A stretch of 64,000 bases of DNA from Parascedosporium putredinis (Eukaryota > Ascomycota > Sordariomycetes > Microascales > Microascaceae), in assembly GCA_949357655.1 (NCBI GenBank), contig CASHTG010000021.1:496001-560000 (forward strand), read 5' to 3'. Shown here piece by piece: positions 1 through 11,860 of the stretch; the stretch's first letter is position 1; each line of letters begins with the position of its first letter. The position numbers were made by a program, and so were the translations under genes. The notes under the pieces are model-generated. The model had not been told where the DNA came from. It was given only the letters and a program-made list of their open reading frames with translations, and made no database searches.

Positions 1-943
1 GCCAGGCGGCGGGGATGGCTCGTGCTCGAGTCTCTCTCTGCCTCTTTCGATCCGGCCATTGTTAATTCCAGAACATCAGACGGCCGATCGACAAGAAGCC
101 GCGTTCGCGTACGCATTTAGAGAAAATGCGCATTCCGACACTCCCCAGGAAATGGGAATCGCTTTTTCACTTGCAGGGGGGCAATTCTTTGCAAATGTCG
201 GGGCGAGTATGCAGTGCAATTTTTCTTCTTCTGCTTTTTCCTCGCCCATCATTTGTTGGGAAAGGACAATCTCATTGCCGTCCCGCATCACCGGCTTTTC
301 AGTTTTTCCCCTTTCTCTTGGATCGACTTCTTTGTGTCTTAATATTATTACAGGTAATACCTGCATCGAGGGCCGACATTGTCTTTTCGAGACAACGATC
401 ACCCTTGTACGTGTGGGGTGAACCTGATCCCGCTTGCTCTATCACTACGTGCATCATAGAGGGAATATACAAAAGAGCAAAGGAAAAAAATGAAAGAATG
501 GAAGAAACGGGAGCAGAACAGCGCTGTCGGTGAAGAAAAACAAGTTGTATAACGTCATCGCGTCATCGCCGATCGAAGCGTGATTGCCACGAATCTGGAG
601 GGGACAGAAATGAAGCGCAGAAGCGGAAAAACAAAACCATGCAGGATGCAGCCAGAAGGAAAAGGGGAGGGTGTTCGCCAAAGCCCCAGGATCTAAGATC
701 CCGGCTTCCCGGTGCACTTTTCCCCTTGCCCATCCGACTGACGTACATGGAGCGGAGCTGAGATTTCTAGTTCAAGATATAGGGTGAGTGTGGTTGCGGG
801 GGTAGCTTGCTTGGGAGCAAGCTAACCCATGCCGGGAAGCTTTGTGCGATGTATTCGCGCGAGGGGACGCCGACAATAGCCTGCCAAGGGCCCGCCTTGC
901 TTGCAACAGAACTCGATCACCCTCCTAAACGGATTGTTGGAAA

Positions 944-968
944 GGGAGGGTAGGGAGGGGAGGGTGGG
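944..968 (+). other. Potential G-quadruplex tract (six G runs)
   Basis: Six runs of three or four G occur in 25 bases, separated by single- or two-base loops (A, TA, A, A, T). This is the short-loop pattern typical of very stable parallel G-quadruplexes. There is no supported gene nearby, so any role (promoter element, replication pause, RNA structure) is unknown. Confidence 0.6.
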
Positions 969-1946
969 CCGGATCGGTGGGCATGGTGATGTTGAGTGAG
1001 ACGGTTCGATGACGTGCACAGCTTGACAAAGAAAAGAAAGGAATTTGGGGCACATCGGCCGACAGCTCCTCGGGGAAGCTGGCTTCAATTCTGTGGAGGT
1101 CTCAATGTTGACTGAATGAACGGCTCGAATTGGTCGGGCGTGCGACAAAGCTCTCTGAATTTGGCTAGAGCGGGACACTGTTCACGTCATGGTTCGGTAA
1201 GATTCGGTGTGTCTCATCACAAAAGGAACAACCCCGCCAAGGGACACCGAGATGGACCTGTCTTTCGCGGGGAACACCTGTATCACGTCCACACCATCAC
1301 CCTCCCGCGCACGGAGGGGATCTAAAGCTAGGGAGGCGCGGGGAAGAAAATCCTGAACAAGGCCGGTATTCCTGTACTCTTCGAGTGGACAGACAAACAC
1401 CTGGGCGCGGGGATAGGTAAAAACTGGGGTGGCCTTGGACAAAGAGGCACATAACACGGCAACAGGCACAACCCTCTTCTACGCGAAAAAGGAAAAGAAA
1501 AGAAAAAAAGGGTATCGCGCCGTAGATTGGCCGACCTGAGATCGACGATTCATATTACCTCGAGTACGCGATGATGAAAGATTGATGGCTGGTAAATCAG
1601 CAGGACACATAGAAGGGAGGCTCCAGTTCGTGCATCACCCACCCACACATCGAGCTGGCATGGAGGGGATGGGTGTTCTTGATCTGTTACAAACTACACT
1701 AGATGAAGGGTCGGGGGCCGCGATGTCGGTTTTCTAGGTGCAAAAGCAAGGATATCGGCCGGCAATCGAGAGTTTGTGAGCATCGTCGCGGAACGGAGGG
1801 CGGGCAATCGAGTTGCCTCTTCCAGTTTAGAGCCAAGTTGGACACTAAGTTGGTTTCTGTTGTTTGGTGTGGCTGGGTCCTGGTTTAAGCCATGGGTTGC
1901 CGAGATTTTTGCGTGTCTGCGGGCGTCTGCACGACTGCCAGCCATC

Positions 1947-1982
1947 GGCACATGGCAAGGCACATGGAGAGGCACATGGAGG
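1947..1982. repeat. Three imperfect 12-bp tandem repeats
   Basis: The unit GGCACATGGMRA (roughly) occurs three times head to tail. The core GGCACATGG is identical in each copy. No coding role is evident. Confidence 0.7.
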
Positions 1983-4900
1983 ACGGGCGGAGGTCGAATC
2001 CCTACTCGAAATGGACAATCAGATGGCCATTCCTTCATCTCCATTTCAATTGCAACGATGTCTATCTGACATAATGGCGCATTCACCCTTCTGGTTGACC
2101 GTCTTGTGCCCATCCATGGATCAATAATGATCCTGGAAGGACAACACATACAAGTACATACACACAACATTGGGGCTCACACGCACGTACACATGGACAC
2201 TCTTAACAGACACTCACACACACACACCATGCACTTTAAGCATTTTAAGTATTACACGCCACCTTGTAGGGGTGCTGGAGGTCCCATTTCAAACTATAAA
2301 CACCAACATTCCAGTGTTTCGAGATGACGCTTGGGGTCACGCTTCGGGCCATGACCAGCCGCCCTGTTGGCAATAGATACCCTGGCCCGAGTGATGGTGG
2401 GCTGGTTCAGTTGGACCGTTCCTGAATTCGGCGACACAACCCCCTCCGAATCAAATGCAAAAACCTGAAAAGGGGGACCGATGAGAATATTAAGGAGAGG
2501 AATAGAAGAAGAAGAAAACACCCAGACATTGTGCCAGACAGCGCAGCCCATTCTTCGCCCAACGGTTACGATTCAATCGACACCCCTCCCCGTAACAAGG
2601 TAATGATCAGAGCAGGAGAGTAATGTTCGTTGTTCTCTCCAGGAAGTAACTTTCCTCTCCCTCATCGCATTCGCACCCCCTGCAGCCCATATTCAGTCAC
2701 ATGAGAGCAAATGACGATGCTCCGACGCTGGCAGCCTTGTAGTGTTATGCTTTCGAGAATCATTTGCAATTCTTTTGCTATTCATCTGCGGTTCCGTCGG
2801 GAAGGGGTGGGAGCGGGTGAGTTTACCTTGGCTTTCTGTTTCTTCTTCTTCCGTTGGGTAGATCCTCGAGGCGATCAAGTCAGCCTCTACGTAACAGTTG
2901 GCACAAATGGGACGGAAGGGTTGATTGATCAGCCCAATGCATTTGACGTTCCGTCCCATCTTGTTGAGCTTGAACCCTGCAGTCTACGCATAGCAAAGGA
3001 GGCCAACGTGATCTTGAACGGCTCACAATCGGCAGGGAAGGTGGAAAGAACATGCTCGATGCCTTCCTTTTGCCATCGTTTCTTTTTCTCTTTCCGTTTT
3101 CTCTACTTCGCATGTGCAGCTCCGTCTGAAAGCGAGATGAGAAGCTACTTCGTACATGTAGGGAGGGGTGGGTATTAGTTCGCAAGCGCAAAGCAAAAGA
3201 TGCCAATTGAATTCCCCTTGCCATCGTCCGGTGCCTTTGAGAATGAGCAGGGGTGGAACGAGGAAATCAGAGAGAGGGACAAAGCACGCCCTTGATGAAG
3301 GGGTTAATACCGCGACGTTCAAAAGAGACCGTCCCATTTTGGGTCTACGATGGATTTTGTTTGTTCAAGTGGGCTGACTCGGATGGCTCATGTTTGGCGC
3401 GCCTGTTTATTAGCTCGCGCTAGCGTCTCCCAGTGAGGCTTTCATCCTGCAAGCTCAGCCAGCCTTTCCCCAAGCAGGAAGGCAAAGGACAAGAAAAGAT
3501 GGAAGAAAAATCATTCGTGTCACGACATGACCAGGTTCGGCATTGCTGACATGCGGCTCCGCCCAGTCCCCATGGGGAAAGGGCTCGAAGGAGTGGCTCA
3601 CGACGATTTGCGGAGATGGAGCAGGCAGTCATTCGTTCGCGGCGCCCCTCCCCCAGTCTGGCCAAGCACGGACTTTATTTTTGCATGGCTGGCTGTTCGT
3701 ACAAGTAATAACGGACACCCCAAGCGAAGAGAAAACGAGAAGCGCAGAGGGAGGCTCCAAGTATCACGAGTAATACAAATTATACGGACCACAGGGCCAT
3801 GTCCCGCTGATGCCTCGTTTCCGGACGTTCTTTGCCCTTTGAGCAGTATCCGAAGGGTAGGACAAGGGGAGGGGCGTGGATGGTTGGAAGGGTGAAAGAG
3901 GAAAATAAAAGAAGTCAAGGAGAAAAGAGGGGACTGAACCCACAAAAGAAAAGAAAGGGTCAGCCAAAATACGTGGTCCCTTGGATCGCCGGCTTCTCTT
4001 TGCGATCCTCGACACGTCCCGGCCGTTCCCCGCGCACGCGCGGCTCAGAAGAAAAAGAGTCACGAGGTCGTCTTCGGAAGAAGGGAGGGGGTAGATCTTG
4101 AAGCGTCTCAATGCGCCGCTGGCCGTGCGCTCTTGGATCTGGGTTGAGACCCCTTTCTTTCTCCTTCTTTTTCATCTTCCGTCTCCGTTGTCGTATTACG
4201 AAATAATACTCGAGGGTCGACTTATTATTGATCAATTGAAGGAGAAGCGTGTTATTGGAAAGGCAAGCTCACTTGACCGCCCGCTTTGTTGTATTGTGGC
4301 GTATCCTTTTGTGGCTTGGGTGGCTGGCAATCGGGTATGACAAAAGAGACTCATCGACCACCTCGCACGCCGCCCTCTTGACATGCACGCCTCCATGTAC
4401 CGCCCGGCTTGTGGCAAAGCAATTGTGACGAGAGCCAACCTCATTTGTGAGTTTTGGGTTCAGCACCGGTGGGCAAGTAGTATTACCCTCGGCACCGCGG
4501 ACTCGTGATGCGCTTCGTAAGGTAGCCTATCCGAGCTGGTTGTTTGGCCTTCTTACCTAAGGGTCCCTATGAAATCTACGAGGGGCTGATGCTACGAGTG
4601 GTACTCTGTGGGTTCTCTGCCGGATGGGTGATGTCGCCTGCCTGTGGTCTCAGGTAACTAAAGCAAACGGTGGCCAGATATCCACCGACGAAATTGATAC
4701 CTGTCGCGTTTCCTCATTACCCATTGTGCGCTCCGCAACTTCTTTTTATCCCGCCGCGCTGATTCACCGGATCAATAGAGGGATCTGGAGAAAAGTCGCC
4801 GTCCCTGTTCTGGTGATCTACCGCCCGCACCCAAAACAAAGGGAGAGAGAGGGGAGGACAGAAACACACGAAAGGCTGTCGGCGTCAGTTGACAGGGCGC

Positions 4901-7549
4901 TAGCGAATCTCGATCGCAGGCTGCCACCCCACCCTCTGGGGAAGGTGATAGGGCTGTTGGGTGGTCACTGAACCCTGTCCATCACCTTTCGTTCTTCTTT
5001 TCCGGCTGAAGTTGTTCCCTACCCTCCCTTCCTTTCGCCCCCCAAAGAATGTGATGCCATTTCGTAATCCCTCCCTCATCATTCCAAACGACGCTCTTTC
5101 TCTCGTCACCTCTTGTTTGTTCTGGTGGCTAAGCACGCGCTGGCGCCCACACCCACACACACGTACCCTTGGGCGAAAGCAGTCGGGCTTATCGGCGGCA
5201 AAGAGAGGTGATGCCCTGCCGCGGGAGGGGGGAGGGGGCCAGCCAAATTGGGCGTTTACATTCTCCCCACGATAGGGCTGGCGACAAGGAGGGTCTTCTT
5301 AGAGGGGTGTACTGACAAGGGCACGAGAGAAAGAGCGCCTCCCTTCCGTATGAAGAAAACATTGTGATCGCCCAGAGGTTGAGACGTTCAACAAAGAAAG
5401 AAAAAAATGCTATCAAGGACCCTCAAGCGACTGTCCAACCGTTGCCGCATTCCTGATATTGCTTCCGTTGCAGGCCGTGGACGCACGCACACCCCTTCTC
5501 CCCTATACATCCATAGATGTATCATCAACAGCAAAGCAGCGACGAAACGATCGATATCCCCTCCCCTCTCTCAACCAAAGTCCCGGCCGATTGGAGTGAA
5601 GCAATCACCTGGATGACCCGCCCTGTCCTATCGGGCACCGATTCTCGAATGGCGAGAAGGAAGCCCTGAACCGAAGAAAAAAGCGAGCGAGAGGCAGCGA
5701 GGAGGAGAGGAGGCAAGCGTAGAAAACGGATAAGGAAAGTGTAAGAAGTACAGGTGCATCGTACCATTTCGCACGGCCAACGTGTTCAACAAACCGTCGC
5801 CAGGTTGGACTCGCGACAACTAGTGGTCTCTTCTCGACCGCAACGTTTCTTCTCTAATCCCTTGTTTCCTCCTTTTGGGCGTTGGCTACCCTTTAAGCTT
5901 TGGTTCTACCTAGTCTCAAGAGTATTATCATATTTGTCATGAGGCCAGCCCAAACTTTTCTTTTCCCTTCCTTGGAGCAAGGCATGAAGAGTGGTGCTCG
6001 GACACGGGAGAAGGGACCGTAGCCCCTCTTCTCCCACTATCTTGCCTGTCCCTTGTTCGCATTCACGGAGACAGATCATCATCTTTCGACAAACGTTCGA
6101 TATAAAGATCAATGGATGGTGAACATCGTCATTTACACAATCTCCCTCCCGCAGCATTCTTTCCGCCTTTTTGACCGCCTTCAGCCCTCAAAACGGGGCG
6201 ATTGGGGGACGAGGAATGGCATCGTGAGTATGAGGAGGGGTGTGTGCGTCTAGTCGATTCGGGTAGCGGGGAGGAGAGACGAGATGGCTGCAACGCAGCC
6301 TCACCCACAGGGGGTCAGCCATTGCCGCAAGCCCATTCCAGCCCTCGGCACTCTCATTTTCTCCGCCCTCTTGCTTTTGTCCATTTTTATCTTATTTTAT
6401 TTATCTCGGCACCCGCGTTCTTCGCTGTCTTTCAACCCTTTTTGCTCTCCACGCACAATGACTGCCTAACTTGACCTGGCCTCCTTCAGTGGTTGTTGAC
6501 GCCACATGCGCAAAGCATCAAGTTAGGTTTTGCTTCGTGCATACATCTACGGATGTACTGACAGCGTGGGAAAGGGGTCTATCTCTCCCGTCTTTGATCT
6601 CTAGGCCGTTCACACGACGAATGCGCTGGCGTACAGGGAGTCCGTTTTGGGGATGGGTCCAGAGTACTGGCTGTCCACCTGCCCGCTCAACAATGGCTTT
6701 GCTGGCCGGATCAGATTGATGACTTTCCCCGCCATCGACTGCATTCTCCACCTAGGCTGAGAGAGGAATGAAAGGGAGAAAGAGTGGCGGGCTAACGAGG
6801 TATCAGGCGTGTCAGCGGGTCAGGAACGGCGAGGCCGGACTTGTGAGCACTGCACTGGCAAAGGTGCATGGATAGGGAGAAGCCCCTTGTGTTGCAGGTG
6901 GTTGTGGTTTATTTTTGGCACCGGGTCTGATCAATGATCCTTGGGTTGCTGAACAACAGAAAAGTCAAAGTGAAAGAGACTCACGGACCCCTTCCCTGAA
7001 AGCGTCGCCGTAAACGGAACTCGTTTCTTCTTTGGTCCTCCATTGCTCCCTCGTGCCGTCCAAAGAGGGGAGTTTCTTTCGAATTGCCTTCATTCTAATG
7101 CAAGGTCGCCGGAGAATAACGTTCTTCACATGATTTGATTTCTCCTCCCCTCCAAACAGTTTGGCTAGTCAGTCGCCAGAAGCTCCTTAGCTCCCCACAT
7201 TGCAATCGTAATTTCGACTCATGGGCTCCACTGAGGCGTCTGCTTCAGGGACCCTTGCTCCATCATTTCTTCATGATCTTCCCTCGAGCTCTCTTTTTCC
7301 TCGACGCCGCTGGTGGCTGGTCTCGGCCCCTCAATTCTCTCCCCGCCCCTGGCCAGGCCAGTCCAGACGGAGAGTGGCTGAAGAGCCACAGGGCTCAAAA
7401 CTTTGCGCCGCTGTTTCCGGCTGACGTCGCGTCATTGCCGGGTGACGGTGTGCGCTTTAACCGCTTCAAAAGGGAATTAAGGAAAGAGCAGCGAGGGTTC
7501 CTCGAAACGGAGGGCTTGTAAAGAATTTTGTCTCCGTTTTAATTCTTTT

Positions 7550-7590
7550 TATCGTGGAACTCTCGTTCATTATCGTGGAACTCTCGTTCA
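7550..7590. repeat. Perfect 20-bp direct repeat, two copies
   Basis: The 20-bp unit starting TATCGTGGAACTC occurs at 7550-7569 and again at 7571-7590, with one base between the copies. The duplication is exact, which suggests a recent slippage event or an assembly duplication. It lies about 60 bases before a C-rich tract. Confidence 0.85.
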
Positions 7591-7652
7591 CATGATAGCC
7601 GGACTCTCACGCACATATACACGACACGGGATGGCGAGCGTTTCCCTCCGTT

Positions 7653-7910
7653 CCCCCCGCCCCGCCTGTCTCCCCGCCCCACATCCACGCCCACCCTCGC
7701 CTATGGACATGACAAGACGACGAAAAGTGAGGGGGCAAGGGAGAGGCGTGGGATGAGGGCGAGGTTTCAAGAAGGCTTCTTTTTCTTCCTAACGGGGGCA
7801 TGCATCACGGGTGACTCACGAGTGGAGGAGGGGAAAGCTCAAGCGAACGCGCGACAGGTCGTTGGGGGCACTCGGGGGTAGCCTGACGGGGAGGGGAAAG
7901 GGCGTTGGGG
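7653..7910. other. Two G-quadruplex-like tracts on opposite strands
   Basis: At 7653-7680 the minus strand has four runs of at least four G with loops of 1, 8 and 1 bases. At 7888-7910 the plus strand has runs of 4, 4, 3 and 4 G with loops of 1, 3 and 4 bases. The two are about 210 bases apart and face each other on opposite strands. No gene is evident between them. Confidence 0.5.
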
Positions 7911-10910
7911 CTTTCCTGAGAGGCTGGAAGGGGCTCCTATAATTCTCTCCGATGCGCTACTAGGGGACGGCAAGCCTGGCTTGGGAGGGGGAGCATGCAA
8001 GGGTACGGGACACAGCATGAGCATCAAATGCGAAGCCGACGCCGCCTTCTTTCCTTTTTTTCTTCTTGTTCTTTATTGCTGTTCAGGGCCTCTGCGGCAG
8101 GGTGCTGAGGCGTTATTGACCCCCTGCTCCCGAAGGTCGCCCAGCGGGGCATCTCGATTTGATCAAATTGATATCTGGGCGATGAAGAAGGGGTGTGGTG
8201 TGGCTTGCGGTATCATCATTGGATCAACCAGCCCTTTGTGGGTGGACTCCCAGGGCTGGCTGGGCTTTTTTGGCTGGCGAGGGGCGCTGAGGGGGAAACC
8301 TCACACATATGCTGCCTAGTTTTGACGCCTAACTTGTGGTTTCCTTCATCACCTGTACGAGTCAAGAGCTCCGCCCACCTTCTCGGGCGGATATGCACCG
8401 AAAGCTCAAGTCGACTCGTGGGGAGTGTCGGTAATGTATCGATCTGAGAAGGGCGCCTCATTACACACAAGGTTTTTTCTTGAAAAAAAATGTAATAAAA
8501 AACGAAGGCAAAACGTGATTGATACCTGAACGTCAAATCAATGTCGACAGGATCGATGTGGTGCAGCATTGAGTGGGGAAAGTGCAATGCTGGGGTTGGG
8601 GGCTAGAAGGTGGCGGCCCGTTCAATGACGGTTCTCAAGGTTTGATCCGTTCGGTTCATTTGCTCAAATCCATTTGATTGCTTTGAAGTCCTCTCAGCAC
8701 GGCGGCCCAGGCCTATTGAGGCCTGGTCAGGCGCAATGCAGTGGATTGGGTTGGACCTGGTTCAGGGCCCATCAGCGCTAACAGGACGGTCGATTGCTGG
8801 ACACGGGCTGGCGCCTTCAGGGCGTCCCATGACACCAATTTGGTCGCCAAAGCGGTGCTGTCTGGCAATTCGAACCTCAGCTCCCAAAACGGCGGTTGGG
8901 TCAATAACACCCGGTCTACAGTTTCGATTGTGCCAGCCCTCTTCGCCCTCCACCGACATCCACAGAATCTTGACCAACACTCCCTCCCTACAACGCCGTC
9001 GGGTGGAAAGGACATTACCGAAGGCATATCGTCGTTCCTCATCCGCACCTGGGCAGTGGAAACCAGGAAGGCCGTAATTGTCGGGCCAAAAAACTCGTCC
9101 CTACCAGCATGGCCATTTCGGAAAGCAGGGAAAGCGGGACAGCTAGAACGCGCTCCCCTTGTCACCGTATCGCCAATGTTGTCTCTTTCCACCAAAACGC
9201 ACACACCCCTCCTCCATTTCCCCCTCCTTCGTCTATTTCCTCTCGCCTTCCGTTCTGCCCTGGCCCTGCAACAGCTTAAGCACGACCACGTAGCCCTCCC
9301 CTCCCTCTCTCCCTCCCAGGCGGCTTAAGCCTGTCGAGGAACAAGGCCGCGAGCCTGCCCCCCTCCTCACCGACTTTTGGTCGCACGGATTAATCTGGGC
9401 GGTGCCGCTTTTCTGCCTTGTTTTTTTTTTTTGTTTTTGGAATTTTGGCCTTCTGTTCTTCCCGAGCTCGTGTTTCCGTCTCCGTTTACTTAACCCTAGA
9501 GGGACCTCGGCAGTCCCTGGACGCGGGTCTTCATGACGCAACATGCCTCAATCGAAACTGGGTTCCCTCGGCGGACTCGGCCAATACGCATGCCAATTTT
9601 TGGGTGGGAAGGCGCCGGAAGGGCTCGAAGAGGGAAGGGGAACGAGCCCTCCGGAGTTGCTAGACACGCCGATGTTACCGTGGGGATTAGACGGACCGAA
9701 GCAGGGTCTGGTGGCCGACATCACCCCGTGTGGCACTTGGCAGGACAAGGCCTCGACGACGTGTAAAGCACCTAAAAGATTATCACATTCTATTGCGTAG
9801 AAAAGCCAAGCTCGGGTTTTTTTCCCTACGAAAAGCATTCAGGAACGTGTTCGCGATATCCGATTGTGCTTGCTTTTTTACCGGGTAATAGGCGCGCGGC
9901 TGGGTGCGCTGGGAGCGACGACCTCCGATCTCTGGGAGCTCTGTTTAACAATACAAAAAGAAAATAGTATTTTGATTTCCTTCTTGCTGTATCATTCTAA
10001 TTTGTAATGGAAAGTCTAGTATATTGCAGGTTAAAGATCTTTCCAACATCTTGTTCCGTCCTTCTTCGCTCGTCAGCCGCCATCCCGCCGGCACGGACCC
10101 GGCACATCACCCGGCCCGGGCCCGGGGCACCCATGCCGAAAAGTCAACGACAACCCCTTCTTCCCACCACCGCCACCGGATGACGAATACAGAGTCCGCA
10201 AACGGCTCTGTGGCAATTGAAATCGGGAAAAAAATGAAACGTTGTATTTCCACGCTCGGTACACGGTTGTAAACGGGCCCTCCTTCATAACAAGTAAGAA
10301 GAATTTCACACCGGCGGCGCACAGAAAAAAAGAAAGAGAGGTGACGCGCGTTCTCACCGGCCACGGCCCGGGAGATAGCCTATGCGGCAACTGGCCCGAC
10401 GTGTGCGAAGGGAAAGACCGCCGAAACCTTACTCCCAAGACCAAACTTGTTAGTGTTCTCGAATTCTAGTCATCTTCGTATAGCCACAGCCACAGCGGCT
10501 CCACCACAGCTCCACCCGCCTCAGGAACATTATATCCACAATTCTTCTTCTTTTTTTTTTCTTTCTTCTTTTCGGGCCTTGATTCTCTTGCCTACTCCAT
10601 CTCAGACCCGTTCGCGTCGAGAGGCGTCCAAGTTTTCAAAAGACAGGACGGGAACGCGGGTCCGGCGCCTTGAACGCGTGCTGTAGTAAAAGGCAAAGCA
10701 AGCTTCAAACCACGTGGGTCCTTTGCCTCGGAGGAGGAGGAGGAGGCATTGGACCCTTTTCGCCACATTCAAGCGCGTTGCCAACACGAAGATAAAAAAA
10801 GTTTAGGGTTTCTGCTAATAAGGCGGTGGTCCACCTGACATTTTGCTAAAGATATCTCAGGATCCATTGTCCGGGCCTTCTCTTTGCCTTCGTTGAGGGT
10901 TCTCCAATAA

Positions 10911-10936
10911 GAGACTCCGGCGAGAGACTCCGGCGA
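10911..10936. repeat. Perfect 13-bp tandem duplication
   Basis: The unit GAGACTCCGGCGA is present twice with no spacer (10911-10923 and 10924-10936), followed by a partial third start. It is too short to type and lies in a region without a supported gene. Confidence 0.8.
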
Positions 10937-11842
10937 GAGCTCCGCAGGCAGAGTCAGCTTTCATACAATAAGGAACTGGAGGTTTCCGCCTCATCGCCGC
11001 AAATAGCCCTACACCGTGGGTCACCTTTGTCTCTTCCACTCTCAACCGCCGAGGGAATTTCTCGCGGTGGTGCTGAGTATTTCCTCATATTTCCCTTTCT
11101 TCCTTTTCTTTTCCTTCTCTCTTTCCGTTTCTTCCATCTTCTCCCCGCGTTCTCCTCACAAGGCGTGACATATGATATCTTTGCGACCTCTGATTCACAT
11201 GGAATTACGACACTAAATGACATCAGTCAATGACAATCATCGCTCTTGGAGCCGGGAAAAAGCCGTGCGATCAATGGGTCCCCCCGCCCACCACTCCACA
11301 CCCTGCCTAACCAAAAGGAAAAAAGGAAGAAAAGAATGGCACAAATGAATTGGTCAAAATCTTTCTCGTAGTGCCTGACACGCCCCCTCCCCGGTCTAGT
11401 TGTTCACAAGACGGCGAGGGGGTGGCTTCAAGAGGGAAGCCTCCATCCCCGCTCTTCGGAGAACGATGGGAGGGATGGGTCGGGGGTATGATGGTAGCTT
11501 TTGGCATGGGGGCTTGAAAAGGTAGGGTTACTTGGTGGGCAGAACTGAGAACCATGGCCGCAGCATCGGAGTTTTCCTCGGGTCACAGGATCGATATAAA
11601 TCCAAGTCGGAAAGCAGCCGAGGTGAATATGAGGAAGCCTAGGCGGATATCCCTTATGACCCCGTGGCTGTACGAAGACAGTTCGAGACAGATCCATCTG
11701 TCCTTCTTTTCTCTTTGGACTTTTCTTAGACATCTCTTCTCCCTCTCAGTATTACGCGGGAGGTCGGGGATATCTCGAATTTGGAATGACAAGACTAGTG
11801 ACTAGTCTAGGGTAAGATTAGTCAAGCCAGCCTCCCAACTCC

Positions 11843-11860
11843 CACACACACACACACACA
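11843..11860. repeat. (CA)9 microsatellite
   Basis: Nine perfect CA dinucleotides. A shorter run of about six units lies at 2215-2227. Likely polymorphic between strains; no functional meaning is claimed. Confidence 0.9.

Noticed and set aside
8860..8885. Possible tRNA B-box (TTCGAA context) on the minus strand
   Set aside because: The flanking bases cannot form a T-stem and there is no A-box at the right distance.
8713..9328. Overlapping frames of 163-195 codons on both strands
   Set aside because: Both strands are open over the same bases and neither has a recognisable domain, so chance openness is more likely.
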